From the NCBI RefSeq assembly GCF_000470775.1, contig NC_022438.1, forward strand, positions 2,418,001 to 2,482,000: a stretch of 64,000 bases of DNA, in the 5' to 3' direction. Position 1 is the first letter of the stretch. The number at the start of each line of letters is the position of its first letter. The translations under genes were made by a program, and so were the position numbers. The notes beneath the pieces were generated by a model. That model was not told the origin of the DNA, made no database searches, and worked only from the letters and a program-made list of their open reading frames with translations. This DNA is from Leifsonia xyli subsp. cynodontis DSM 46306 (GTDB taxonomy: Bacteria; Actinomycetota; Actinomycetes; Actinomycetales; Microbacteriaceae). Below, piece after piece: positions 28,210-35,814 of this stretch.

Positions 28210-28910
28210 CACACCGATCCTTTCTCGAGGTAGGGAGTTGCTTGAACTCTAAGGCGTTCGATCTCTTCGAGTAAAGAGCTGGGTATGGTCTCGCCTGCCT
28301 CGTCGATGGCCATTGCCCGTGACATCACCGACATCAACTGTTGGACGGCATGAGATCCGTCTTGTTTGAGGTTCTCACCGACGAGCGCCGACTGGCGCTC
28401 GACCGTGATCGCCCAAAGATGCATGAGCGGGGTGCGTAGCTGGATCTCCACACACCGTTGATCATACTTAACAACCAGATGCACTCCGCGATAGCCTGAA
28501 AGGCGAGGGTCAGTGATGTAATCCTTGTATCTGGTCACGGGACGGCGCTTGCGTAGCCGGGCCTCGACACGGCGGATCTCCTCGACGCTGCCGAGGATGG
28601 CGCGGCAACCGCCAATGTCTTGCATCCCTGAGAGCGCAAGCGTCTGCTCCCGGGCGGTGAGTTTGTCGATGATCGTCGTGAATCGCTTGAGACGCTGCGA
28701 GACTTCAACCTGACAACCTTCGGTCTTGATCATCGACCGCAGACCCATGTTGGCCTTGGCGAGTGGGACCTGATGAGCGGCCCGGAACGCCTCAACCACA
28801 CGGAATGCGTGCTTCACCTGTGCTTCATCACCGAGTTCGCCGCGGAAGCACTTACGAATCACTGAGCCGGCCTTGTCAACCTGCGATTTCGAGATCACGA
28901 TCTCATCCAC
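28209..28910 (-). CDS. RelA/SpoT-domain protein, toxSAS-like (prophage)
   Basis: 233 residues, GTG 28910, with GAGGAGG upstream. A synthetase (SYNTH) domain without HD hydrolase or regulatory domains: DIGGCRAIL matches the D-I-x-G-x-R block, KDYITDPRLSGYRGVHLVV the nucleotide-binding loop, and VEIQLRTPLMHLWA the QxRT block. The usual GYRSLH is GYRGVH, as I recall in phage toxSAS proteins that pyrophosphorylate tRNA 3' ends rather than make (p)ppGpp. Such proteins in prophages act as toxins or abort infection by other phages. Intact while neighbouring phage genes decay. Alternative: a housekeeping small alarmone synthetase; prophage location argues against it. Confidence 0.78.
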   Translation of the reverse strand: MDEIVISKSQVDKAGSVIRKCFRGELGDEAQVKHAFRVVEAFRAAHQVPLAKANMGLRSMIKTEGCQVEVSQRLKRFTTIIDKLTAREQTLALSGMQDIGGCRAILGSVEEIRRVEARLRKRRPVTRYKDYITDPRLSGYRGVHLVVKYDQRCVEIQLRTPLMHLWAITVERQSALVGENLKQDGSHAVQQLMSVMSRAMAIDEAGETIPSSLLEEIERLRVQATPYLEKGSV

Positions 28911-28966
28911 AAGCCTCCTCTTGTCGATCTGAGATTACAACCTCGTCCGCACTGCACGCCGAAACG

Positions 28967-29005
28967 GCCCCGGCCTACCGCCTCAATTGAGGGGTGGGCC
29001 GGGGC
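28967..29005 (-). terminator. Terminator of the prophage tail-lysis operon
   Basis: GCCCCGGCC (28967-28975) pairs with GGCCGGGGC (28997-29005), with further pairing inward (ACC with GGT; CCTC with GAGG) around AATT. It lies 14 bp after the holin stop on the minus strand and separates the late operon from the toxSAS-like promoter. Confidence 0.7.
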
Positions 29006-29018
29006 GTGGTGGTGGGTG

Positions 29019-29366
29019 TTAGGGGTTGGCGGGTGGGGTGGTTGTGGGGTCCTGCGTCGGGTTGGCGGGGGTTTGCGGGTCGGTCTTTTTGATGGTGCCG
29101 AGGCCGATGGTTGTCAGCCACCGGTTGATGGTGGGGATGGCCATGATGCGGGTGAGGGCGGCGGCAATCCCGGTGACGATGCCGGCGAGGCCGACCAGCC
29201 ACAGGTAGACCTTCGAGGTGAGGGGCAGGCCGAGGGCGTCGATGACCTGCGGGAGGATCACGGCGAAGGTCAGGAAGGCGGGGATCCCTGTCTGGATGAT
29301 GGTGCGGAGGACCCGTTGGCCGGTGTGAATAATCTCCGGGATCTCGGCGGTGAGGTGCTTGCTCAT
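29019..29366 (-). CDS. Phage holin-like membrane protein
   Basis: 115 residues with two hydrophobic segments (about 26-46 and 54-76), a short polar N-terminus and a Pro/Thr-rich tail. Size, topology and position as last gene after the endolysin and a second small membrane protein fit a holin, which would open the cell membrane for the endolysin. Start ATG 29366 overlaps the upstream gene's stop (ATGA). The reading frame is intact. Confidence 0.65.
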   Translation of the reverse strand: MSKHLTAEIPEIIHTGQRVLRTIIQTGIPAFLTFAVILPQVIDALGLPLTSKVYLWLVGLAGIVTGIAAALTRIMAIPTINRWLTTIGLGTIKKTDPQTPANPTQDPTTTPPANP

Positions 29367-29701
29367 GATTCTCCTTCGGGGAGGTGTGGTCGGGGGTGTT
29401 CGAGGTTGTCGATACGTTGGTCGGTGTGGGAGAGGTCGGATCGGAGTTGGCGGATGTCGTGGCGGATGCCGCCGATGTCGCGCATGATCGTGCGCACGGT
29501 GACGGCGACGGTGTTGATGCCACGGATGACCGCGCCGTGTTTCTCGTCCATGTCGTCGCGCAAGGGTTGGTCATGGTCGTTAGTGACCTCGTAACGGATC
29601 GCGTCGGTGCTTCTGGCCTGTCGGCGGCCCATCACGTAGATGAGCGCGACCGCGACCGCCTGCATCGACCCGATCGCCCCGAGAAGGACAGCATCGCTCA
29701 T
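29363..29701 (-). CDS. Small phage membrane protein with coiled coil
   Basis: 112 residues from ATG 29701. One N-terminal membrane helix (AVLLGAIGSMQAVAVALIYV, 20 residues) is followed by a charged region and a heptad-like C-terminus (DIGGIRHDIRQLRSDLSHTD). Proteins of this form lie between endolysin and holin in many actinobacteriophages and may belong to the DUF2746-type group, but I cannot verify that. Its stop overlaps the holin start. Confidence 0.6.
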   Translation of the reverse strand: MSDAVLLGAIGSMQAVAVALIYVMGRRQARSTDAIRYEVTNDHDQPLRDDMDEKHGAVIRGINTVAVTVRTIMRDIGGIRHDIRQLRSDLSHTDQRIDNLEHPRPHLPEGES

Positions 29702-29708
29702 CGTGCGG

Positions 29709-30589
29709 TCATCCCTGGGATGCGTGGGCGAACACGTCCTTGATCGCGGTCTCGCACGCGGCCTGGACTTGTTCAGGGGTGAGGGAGAGGCCACTGTTGG
29801 CCTGGATGCCGGCCAGCACGGCCGGGACGAGAAGGGCGGACACGGACTTCGCGAGGGCCACGGGGTCGCCGCCCTGTTGTGCGCGGAGGCGTGCGGTGCG
29901 GGATGCGAGGATGCCCCATACCGTCCCGTCGCCTTCCGCGTGGACGGGCTCGATGAGGCCGGTGCGGGTCAGGGCTTGGAACTCGTCCGCGGTCAGCCAG
30001 TCGAGGGTCCCGTCCGGGTTCAACGTGCCGATCGCGCCGGAGGCGTCGCCCGTTTTGATCAGCTGGATTTTCATGTCCTCCTCCAGAGGGGTTGGGGTTG
30101 TGAACGCTGTGGTCAGCGACGTTTGGGCTTTGTTACGGTCGATGGGGGTGGACGTGTACTGCCATACCGTCCAGTCAGGCCACCACCGGATGGGTGGTGG
30201 GGACGGGGTGTAGGAGGCGATCCACAAGGGCGCGCCGGCCGCCACGACGGCGGACCAGTCGGCGGCGTCCATGAGCGACTTGTTCAGATACACGCCCGGG
30301 ACCACCCTGAGACGGGTCTTCACCTGGTTCAGGAAGGCGAGCGCCTGCGCGGGGCTCCACGCCCGGGTGCCTGTGGATGCCTCGTCCTCGATATCGAGCC
30401 ACAGCGAATCCCCGGCGACGTAGGCGAGGTTGTCGGCGAAGAAGTCCGCGCACACCACTGGGTCGAGGTTCCCGTTGAAGAAGTAATGCCCGACATGCCT
30501 CCCCGCGGCCCGCGCGAGCGCGACCTGTGCCCGGTAGCAGGACCCGACGGTGAGTCCAACATTGGCGCGGCTTTGTTGGAGCACACCAC
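29709..30589 (-). pseudogene. GH25 endolysin (lysozyme), N-terminus deleted
   Basis: The open frame encodes the middle and C-terminal parts of a GH25 muramidase (ARAAGRHVGHYFFNGNLDP, LWLDIEDEASTGT, GVYLNKSLMDAADWS, WPDWTVWQYTST). A further domain of about 115 residues starts at MKIQLIKTG. The N-terminal strand with the first catalytic Asp (normally in a D-V-S-x-W-Q motif) is absent. Instead the frame runs upstream antisense-like through a truncated tail gene. Deletion joins the two near 30565-30600. ATG 30074 has GGAGGAGG just before it, so the C-terminal domain could be made alone. Lysis function is probably lost. Confidence 0.75.
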
Positions 30590-30841
30590 TGAGGTTGCTA
30601 GGGCGTGGATCCACACTTTCGTCGCGAACGGCGGCACCACGATAGCAGCGCCGGCCGTGATCCAGGAGCGGGGGCCGGCCGTGGCTGTGCCGGTCCAGGA
30701 GAACCCCGAATAGTAATTCGCAGCCGTGCGGGTTTTGAGTTTTCCGAGGGGGGCGCCGGAGAGTTGGTCGAGTCGGGCGTTGATGCGTTTGATCTCGCCG
30801 AGGATAGAGGCGTTGAACCCGGTCGGGTCGTCCACAGCCAT
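30590..30841 (-). pseudogene. Minor tail protein, N-terminal fragment
   Basis: From 30841 (MAVDDPTGFNASILGEIKRI) about 85 residues read as a phage tail/collar protein start: a short coiled coil (EIKRINARLDQLSG) and beta strands up to IHALATSVVCSNK. The frame then becomes an out-of-frame reading of the lysozyme gene and has no more phage-like sequence. The ribosome site GCAAGGAGTG lies inside a duplicated segment copied from the upstream gene's 3' end. Confidence 0.6.
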
Positions 30842-30849
30842 CGGTCACA

Positions 30850-31107
30850 CTCCTTGCATTGCCAGTTTCACTGTTGTTCATGCGTCATCGCCCTCAGCGG
30901 CGACGCATCATGTCATGATGTAGCGTCCCGTTGATGAGTCAGGGACCCACATGTGGTTTCGAATGTTGACCGGGCGGCCATGGGTTGTAGATCCTTGCAT
31001 GCTGAGTTTCACTGTTGTTGATGCGTCGCCGCTGAGGGTGATGATGCGCATGGTGTAGCCGCCGGGTGGGGAGTCGGGGACCCAGATGTGTTCTCGAACG
31101 TTGACCG
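30850..31107. repeat. Imperfect tandem duplication at the 3' end of a tail gene
   Basis: Two diverged copies of about 120 bp, roughly 30850-30975 and 30990-31107. Shared blocks include CAGTTTCACTGTTGTT / GAGTTTCACTGTTGTT, GGGACCCACATGTGGT / GGGACCCAGATGTGTT and the following TTGACCG. In the protein the segment VNVREHIWVPDS is repeated as VNIRNHMWVPDS. The lower copy has lost the frame and supplies both the present stop of the tail gene and the ribosome site of the next one. Confidence 0.75.
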
Positions 31108-32104
31108 TGCAGAGCTGCCCTAACGTGTAGGTGCCGGCCAGGGGTGGCTGGGACCCATCGACCTCGAGCCCGAACTGGATTATCGGGTTCTGGGCGAGCG
31201 CGAGATCCCCGGCGACAGCGGCGTCCAGTGTGCTCTGGACAGTTATGTCTTTGTAGTCTTTCTGCTGCTCCAGGTCGGGCCAGTCGGCGTTGACAAGGGT
31301 GTCGTCGCTTGCCGTGGACATGAGCGTGTCCACGTCGGAGCCGGCCCCGTTGCCCCACTGCCGGGTGGCCATTTGGGAGGCGTCTTCCAGGTGGGTGAGT
31401 TTCTTCACCGGTGATCCTGGCTGGGTGGCGTCGAAGGCTACCGGGGACGGTGTGATCAGCAAGGGCTGTTCGGTGGTGCCGATGCGCATCAGCCAGTTGA
31501 TCTGTGACCGGTTGCCGTCTGACCAGACCGGGGTGAAGTCGTGCTCGGGGCCGTTGATCAGACCGGAGAAGTCGATGAGCGCTGACCCGACTGTTTTCAG
31601 ATTGAACCCGTTGTACGTTTTCACATGGGTGGGGTCGGTGTCGGTTTCGATCGTCGGGTAGATGATCGGCAGTGTGTTTCCGACGACGAAGGTGAGCATG
31701 CTGACGCAAATTGACCCGAGCGACATGCCCGTCCACCGCTGCGATTGCGTCGCATACGGGGGGACCCAGTTGATGATTTTCCGCCGGTCGAGGAGGCTGC
31801 GGAACCCGGCCGCGTTCAACGTCACCGTTTGCCCGTCGAATGCGCGCGTGGTGATCGGGCCGGCGAACACTGGAACACCGATCGCGTCGTGCGGGTTCTG
31901 CCATTCGATCACGAGGGTGGTCCGCCACGGGGTGGTGTTCAAGCGCATCAGGTCCCTGTTCGCCATGGTGAGCGCCCCAGGGGCGAGCTCGACCGTGGCC
32001 GTGTCATTACCGAGCAGTTCCCGCTTCCATGACGTGATGTTGCCGTCCAGCGGGGCCAGCATATCCTCGGTGACGGTCTCACACAGGAAAATGGCGTACG
32101 ACAT
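30908..32104 (-). CDS. Phage minor tail protein (Gp37-like tail-tip)
   Basis: 398 residues from ATG 32104. Contains TSWKRELLGNDTATVELAPG, TTLVIEWQN, AGPITTRAFDGQTVTLNAAG, GSALIDFSGLINGPEHDF and TRQWGNGAG, a pattern seen in siphovirus tail-tip proteins located between the distal tail protein and fibre or lysis genes. The original C-terminus (MRIITLSGDASTTVKLSMQG) is extended by about 25 residues through the tandem duplication just downstream. Four bases separate it from the upstream fibre gene's stop. Frame intact. Confidence 0.75.
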   Translation of the reverse strand: MSYAIFLCETVTEDMLAPLDGNITSWKRELLGNDTATVELAPGALTMANRDLMRLNTTPWRTTLVIEWQNPHDAIGVPVFAGPITTRAFDGQTVTLNAAGFRSLLDRRKIINWVPPYATQSQRWTGMSLGSICVSMLTFVVGNTLPIIYPTIETDTDPTHVKTYNGFNLKTVGSALIDFSGLINGPEHDFTPVWSDGNRSQINWLMRIGTTEQPLLITPSPVAFDATQPGSPVKKLTHLEDASQMATRQWGNGAGSDVDTLMSTASDDTLVNADWPDLEQQKDYKDITVQSTLDAAVAGDLALAQNPIIQFGLEVDGSQPPLAGTYTLGQLCTVNVREHIWVPDSPPGGYTMRIITLSGDASTTVKLSMQGSTTHGRPVNIRNHMWVPDSSTGRYIMT

Positions 32105-32108
32105 CGAA

Positions 32109-33281
32109 TCACCCCTTGCCGAGCCCGTAGATCCACAGCTGCCCGGTCATGGTCCCGCTCGTGTTCTGCGAGAGCGCGAATCCATCGTGCGACGCGGCGG
32201 TGAGGTACTTTCCCGAGATTTGAGCCGAGTACGGGTAGGACACGGCGGACGCGGCGATGGTCACGTTCGCGGCCAGAGCGGGACCGTAGAGAGTAACCTC
32301 GATGTCGGTCAACGTCTGCGTTCCCGCCTCGAGCTCGATAGCTCCAAGGGTGCCCGCGGTGGTGTTGACCACGCGGCCTGTCCCGGTGTCGTAGCCACGG
32401 ACGGCTTGGTAGTTCGCCGCGGTCGCGTCGGCAGCGCCACCGGCCACCATTTGGAGTGCCGTGTTCGACGCCGCCGATTTGCCCGTGTTCGCGATAATCA
32501 CCTTGTAGTTGGTAAACACTGACGTGAACACCCCGCTGATGACGAGCTTGGTGACACCCGAGTACGTGACAGCTCCGCGCGCGCTCACGCTCGCCGTTCC
32601 GCCCGTGGCGGCCACCGATGTCGGCGTAATGAGGGTGAGGCCCTGCTGCTGCGCCACGGCGGCCGACACCCAGCCGCCGCCGCTCCACACATAGTCGCCG
32701 TTGTTCGCGTTGTCGTTGTAGATGGTGGCGTGCTGACCAGCGGTCCCGGTCACCGTGCTCAGCAGGGCGTAGGTCGCAGCGATGATGTCAACGGGCGCGA
32801 ATGTCGTTGGCGAGCGAAGGGTGAGTGTGCAGGCGGCGGCGCTGGCGGCGTTCGTCGGCACGGTGATGTCGGCGTAACGGAGATACCCGGCGGGTACAGC
32901 CGGCGCGACACCGGGCGCCCCGGCGGTCCCGGCGATGAGGGAGAACGACGCGCGCGCGTCGGCGTCGCCGTTCTCCGGGTTGTTCTGCTTCGCGACGATC
33001 AGGTCAATCCGGGAACCGGTCGCGGGTCCGGCGGCAGGGGTGAGCACGGTCTGGTCGATGGCGGAGACGAACGATGCCGCCGCGTTCGTCGGATCCGGCA
33101 ATTGCAGCACAGCGGGCGCGATCGTGAACGCCATCGTCGACGCTGACTGGCTGACCGTCCCGCCCTGGACCAGTTGGGGGGTCGCACCGATGATGCCAGA
33201 GAGCGCCAGGCGGGCATCGATCGGTGCCGTGCCGGCACCACTGCTGGTGGGGGCGACGAACAGTCCACTGCGTGCGGTCAC
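32109..33281 (-). CDS. Phage tail fibre / receptor-binding-like protein
   Basis: 390 residues, Ala/Thr/Gly-rich and beta-strand-rich. N-terminus MTARSGLFVAPTSSGAGTAP with RIDLIVAKQNNPENGD and YLRYADITVP are typical of the virion-attachment part of actinophage fibre or tail-tip proteins. The C-terminal half (ISGVFTSVFTNYKVIIANTG, 20 residues) is a jelly-roll-like head that may bind the host surface. Starts 4 bp after the upstream tail gene's stop, in the same late operon. Confidence 0.75.
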   Translation of the reverse strand: MTARSGLFVAPTSSGAGTAPIDARLALSGIIGATPQLVQGGTVSQSASTMAFTIAPAVLQLPDPTNAAASFVSAIDQTVLTPAAGPATGSRIDLIVAKQNNPENGDADARASFSLIAGTAGAPGVAPAVPAGYLRYADITVPTNAASAAACTLTLRSPTTFAPVDIIAATYALLSTVTGTAGQHATIYNDNANNGDYVWSGGGWVSAAVAQQQGLTLITPTSVAATGGTASVSARGAVTYSGVTKLVISGVFTSVFTNYKVIIANTGKSAASNTALQMVAGGAADATAANYQAVRGYDTGTGRVVNTTAGTLGAIELEAGTQTLTDIEVTLYGPALAANVTIAASAVSYPYSAQISGKYLTAASHDGFALSQNTSGTMTGQLWIYGLGKG

Positions 33282-33284
33282 GGC

Positions 33285-33911
33285 TTACCTCCAGAGGTCG
33301 GCGATGGTGATCGCCGCGACACCAGCCGCGGCGGAGAAGAAGACAGAACTGGTGGACGTGACCGCGGAGAACTGGCGCGAGCTCAGCCTGGTGGTCCGGT
33401 CGACACCGCCGGTGAGGGTCGCGTAACCGGTTCTGTAGTCGATGGTCAACGTTTGGCCGGCGGGCACCGTGTCCGTGTAGGTGACCGTGTTCCCGTCGAT
33501 GACGATCGAGAACCCCGACACCGGACCAGTCACCACCACATACGGGAACGCGGGGGTGTTCCCCGCGTTCGTGAGCGTGACCGCCCCCGAGGAGAGGTCC
33601 GTCACACCGAAGTCGAGGACGGTGGGCACCGCCTGGAACAGCGGGAACGTCATACCGGACGCGCTCGCACCCGACGCCGCGAGTTGCAGGATGCGGGGAG
33701 GCGACTGCCAGGCGGGGTCCGGGCATCGGAACTGCACCGCACCGCTGGCCGATCCGGCATACCATTCCAGGCCGAGAGGGAATGAACGCTTGGCGACCTT
33801 CGCAGGGATGCCCTGCGCGACCATGCCGGGCAGTTTCACCCACAACGGCCCCGCCGTCGCCTGCGGCGAAAGCACGCCCCGCAGCGCCGACAATGCGTCC
33901 GTGAGGGTCAC
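33285..33911 (-). pseudogene. Distal tail (Dit) protein, N-terminally truncated
   Basis: 208 residues in frame. The visible part (WVKLPGMV, CPDPAWQS, FPLFQAVPTVLDFGVTD, VTLTNAGNTPAFPYVVVTGP, TLTIDYRTGYATL) matches the middle and C-terminal part of siphovirus tail-component proteins of about 300 residues. The first domain of roughly 90 residues is missing and the start (GTG 33911) falls at unrelated sequence. Just upstream there are two small opposed genes and no tape-measure or head genes, so I place a deletion breakpoint at about 33.9-34.2 kb. Confidence 0.6.
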
Positions 33912-34020
33912 AGCTGGGTGCTCCCGGTGTGGCCGAAGAACTCACACCGGGAGCGGCTCCTACGATCGGGGAAGAAGCGCCACGGGATTCCGCCCCGGAC
34001 GCGCCAACCGAAGGAGAACC

Positions 34021-34164
34021 ATGGACAACAACACGGTCAAGCAGCTCATCAATGAGGTCGGCGCAGCCGCCAGCTACGCCGCAGACGCCGCATCGAACGG
34101 AACGGCGATCCTGGAGAAACTTGACGAGGTCATACGGCTTCTTAAACGGATCGCGAACAAGTAA
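34021..34164 (+). CDS. Small phage protein with C-terminal coiled coil
   Basis: 47 residues, good ribosome site (AAGGAGAACC before ATG 34021). Amphipathic helix AILEKLDEVIRLLKRIANK at the C-terminus. It runs opposite to the late operon and ends 135 bp before a rho-independent terminator on its own strand. The promoter is not clear. No function recognised. Confidence 0.5.
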   Translation: MDNNTVKQLINEVGAAASYAADAASNGTAILEKLDEVIRLLKRIANK

Positions 34165-34284
34165 CGGGGCGAGGACTCGTGCCCTCTCGATCGCCAGGCG
34201 ACTAAGAGCGATCTGACGGGCACGAGCGTTTATCTCAGCATCTTCCTCAACCGTGAGACTCGCTATAATCTCGGTGGAACTCAT
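34165..34284 (-). CDS. Small phage protein, start well supported, end uncertain
   Basis: ATG 34284 with AAGGA seven bases upstream. The first 40 residues (MSSTEIIASLTVEEDAEINA, continuing ARARQIALSRL) read like a real protein. The frame stays open beyond, antisense to the 47-residue gene and into the tail gene, where it looks random. I therefore mark only the protein-like part; the natural C-terminus was probably removed by the deletion that truncated the tail protein. Confidence 0.35.
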
Positions 34285-34298
34285 TGCGATTCCTTCCT

Positions 34299-34335
34299 GA
34301 GACGCCCCGGATGCCACCCCGGGGCGTCTCGCTTT
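34299..34335 (+). terminator. Rho-independent terminator
   Basis: GAGACGCCCCGG (34299-34310) pairs with CCGGGGCGTCTC (34319-34330), followed by GCTTTTT on the plus strand. Serves transcription from the left, i.e. the small plus-strand gene. On the minus strand the same hairpin lies directly before the ribosome site of the 34284 gene. Confidence 0.75.
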
Positions 34336-34362
34336 TTGTCGTGACAGATTGGGAAGCCGTGA

Positions 34363-34848
34363 TCAGGCGGAAGGTGCGGCGGGTGATACCAACCCAGAGG
34401 AAGTCCGGATGATGGTGGCTTCGGGAGGCAAGATCGCCACCTCCGGACCGTGCTCATCGCTGAGCGTGTGGACGCGCTCGGCGTGCCAGCGGGGATTACA
34501 TCCGAGAGCTAACGCCATTTCACGGGGAGTATCTGCACCCTTCGCCCCGGCGCAGGAGACACAACTGCCACAGGCTGAGGCGTCAGAAGGCACTGCTTGC
34601 CGTGAATCCTGTAGATCCCGGATGAACTGACGAAGCTTCTCAATGTCTTCACGAAGCTCCTGGTTATCCAGACCAGGGATGTACTTCCTCGCATCCTGTT
34701 TAACGACCTGCTTGCGCAAATCCCGGATCTGCGCACGAACCCCCCACTGGTTAACGAAGTCCTTGCAAGCAAGAAAAACGCGAAACACGAGAAACACGAG
34801 GATCGCACTAGCAACAGCAACAGCAATCGACATCCAAAACGAGATCAC
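34363..34848 (-). CDS. Phage membrane-anchored coiled-coil protein with CxxC/AKGA tail
   Basis: From GTG 34848 (preceded by GGAGCG) about 161 residues. One N-terminal membrane helix (IAVAVASAILVFLVFRVFLA), a basic coiled-coil-like region (QIRDLRKQVVKQ, ELREDIEKLRQFIRDLQ), then a Cys-containing motif CGSCVSCAGAKGADT and a final soluble part. The Cys/AKGA segment and the start region are shared with the small membrane protein at 35288-35473. No function recognised. Divergent from the 34903 gene. Confidence 0.5.
   Translation of the reverse strand: MISFWMSIAVAVASAILVFLVFRVFLACKDFVNQWGVRAQIRDLRKQVVKQDARKYIPGLDNQELREDIEKLRQFIRDLQDSRQAVPSDASACGSCVSCAGAKGADTPREMALALGCNPRWHAERVHTLSDEHGPEVAILPPEATIIRTSSGLVSPAAPSA
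34535..34566. repeat. 32-bp direct repeat, left copy
   Basis: GCACCCTTCGCCCCGGCGCA followed by GGAGACACAACT. The same sequence, with two mismatches, occurs at 35301-35332. Both copies encode, on the minus strand, the (V)SCAxAKGAxT motif of two membrane proteins. Confidence 0.75.
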
Positions 34849-34902
34849 GCAGCACGCTCCGATTTTTGGGTTGTGCCATACCCTGGTGAGTAGGCTTCCG
34901 GA

Positions 34903-35370
34903 ATGACTGATGGCATCGTTCTTGCCGCTACTGTCGCGACAGCGGCGTTCACCGGGTGGGCCGTCTGGCAGCGGTGGCGATACACGCCCCGCCCACACTG
35001 GACGGCACCACAAGTGGAGCGGGTGGGATACACGATCAAAGACGGGCGGGTTCTCGTCCTGTTCTCGGTGATGAATGTCGGCGACGGCGACGCCCTGAAC
35101 GTGGAATGGGCGACGGATGGAGCAGCGATATTGTCATGTGATCGTGTCGCGCGCATCGCAAACGGCGGCAAGGCGATGATTGATGTGTGGCTGCCAACCG
35201 ACGCAAAGCTCGCCCAAGGCCAGCTCGGGACTCCCGATCCGTGGCCCGATACAGAGACCTGGGATGCCCGAGGGGTTCGGTTGACCATCATTTGGTCTCA
35301 GCACCCTTCGCCTCGGCGCAGGAGACACCACTTCCACGGGCTTCCGAACGCACCTGAGCCAACAGCCTGA
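34903..35370 (+). CDS. Hypothetical protein with N-terminal membrane segment
   Basis: 155 residues. A hydrophobic N-terminus (IVLAATVATAAFTGWAVW) acts as a membrane anchor or signal; the rest has a beta-sandwich-like pattern (GRVLVLFSVMNVGDGDALNV, 20 residues; MIDVWLP; WDARGVRLTIIWSQ). Similar small proteins with a VxNxGxGxA strand occur in actinophages, but I cannot name a family. The last 30 residues overlap the antisense 35288 gene and the 32-bp repeat, so the C-terminus may be altered by the duplication. Confidence 0.5.
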   Translation: MTDGIVLAATVATAAFTGWAVWQRWRYTPRPHWTAPQVERVGYTIKDGRVLVLFSVMNVGDGDALNVEWATDGAAILSCDRVARIANGGKAMIDVWLPTDAKLAQGQLGTPDPWPDTETWDARGVRLTIIWSQHPSPRRRRHHFHGLPNAPEPTA

Positions 35371-35473
35371 ACAACTCCCGGGTCTGCTTCAGAATCAAAT
35401 GCTGAACCGAAACGATCGACCACAACCCGGCCGCGGCAACCACCACGAACACCGACAACACCCACCCAGTCAC
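35288..35473 (-). CDS. Small membrane protein, paralogous segment to 34363 gene
   Basis: 61 residues from GTG 35473, whose ATG-like GTGA overlaps the upstream regulator stop. One membrane helix (WVLSVFVVVAAAGLWSIV), a short charged region and the C-terminus SGVSCAEAKGAETK. Shares with the 34363 gene the GGAGCGTGC ribosome region and the Cys/AKGA motif, so one is probably a partial duplicate of the other. Convergent and overlapping with the 34903 gene by 83 bp. Confidence 0.45.
   Translation of the reverse strand: MTGWVLSVFVVVAAAGLWSIVSVQHLILKQTRELFRLLAQVRSEARGSGVSCAEAKGAETK
35301..35332. repeat. 32-bp direct repeat, right copy
   Basis: GCACCCTTCGCCTCGGCGCA followed by GGAGACACCACT. Pairs with 34535-34566, 766 bp away. 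Confidence 0.75.
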
Positions 35474-35757
35474 GCGGCACGCTCCGTCCGCGCGTGCTCT
35501 CCCGTCGCACGCTCAGCGATCCGGCGACCGAAATCAGCGGACTCGAGAAGGTCCGCCTCCTTCATTCCCAGGGCGGTGGCGATCTTCTCGATCTCATCCG
35601 CGTCAAGGGCGTCAGATCCATTGAGGCGACGGTAGGCCGTGGCTCTGCTCACTCCGAGGATGTACGCAAGGTCGCTGCCAGGTCTTCCCCGTCGAGCCAG
35701 CTCGGCACGCACAGCCCCCGCGAGGGACACCGCGTAAGTGTTGCTAATTGGAAACAT
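35470..35757 (-). CDS. XRE-like helix-turn-helix phage regulator (one arm of the switch)
   Basis: 95 residues. HTH pattern AYILGVSRATAYRRLNGSDA (20 residues), then LDADEIEKIATALGM, as in Cro/cI-type proteins. ATG 35757 lies within a few bases of the transcription start predicted from its promoter, so the mRNA is probably leaderless, as is frequent for actinophage repressors. Divergent from another small regulator at 35813/35822. The two promoters face each other. Which one maintains lysogeny cannot be decided from sequence. Confidence 0.7.
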   Translation of the reverse strand: MFPISNTYAVSLAGAVRAELARRGRPGSDLAYILGVSRATAYRRLNGSDALDADEIEKIATALGMKEADLLESADFGRRIAERATGEHARTERAA

Positions 35758-35763
35758 ATTCAG

Positions 35764-35814
35764 AACCTACCTACACGCAAAGCCTGTTGTCAAGAGAAAA
35801 CATCTGAGTAGAAT
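35764..35814. promoter_or_regulatory. Overlapping face-to-face promoters of the first prophage switch
   Basis: Rightward: TTGTCA (35787-35792), 16-bp spacer, TAGAAT (35809-35814). Leftward: TTGACA (complement of 35788-35793), 18-bp spacer, TAGGTT (complement of 35764-35769). The -35 boxes coincide, so RNA polymerase can occupy only one at a time. Confidence 0.5.

Noticed and set aside
33004..34317. 437-codon minus-strand frame over the distal-tail and fibre genes
   Set aside because: Only the first 40 residues look like protein. The rest is a shifted reading of two phage tail genes.
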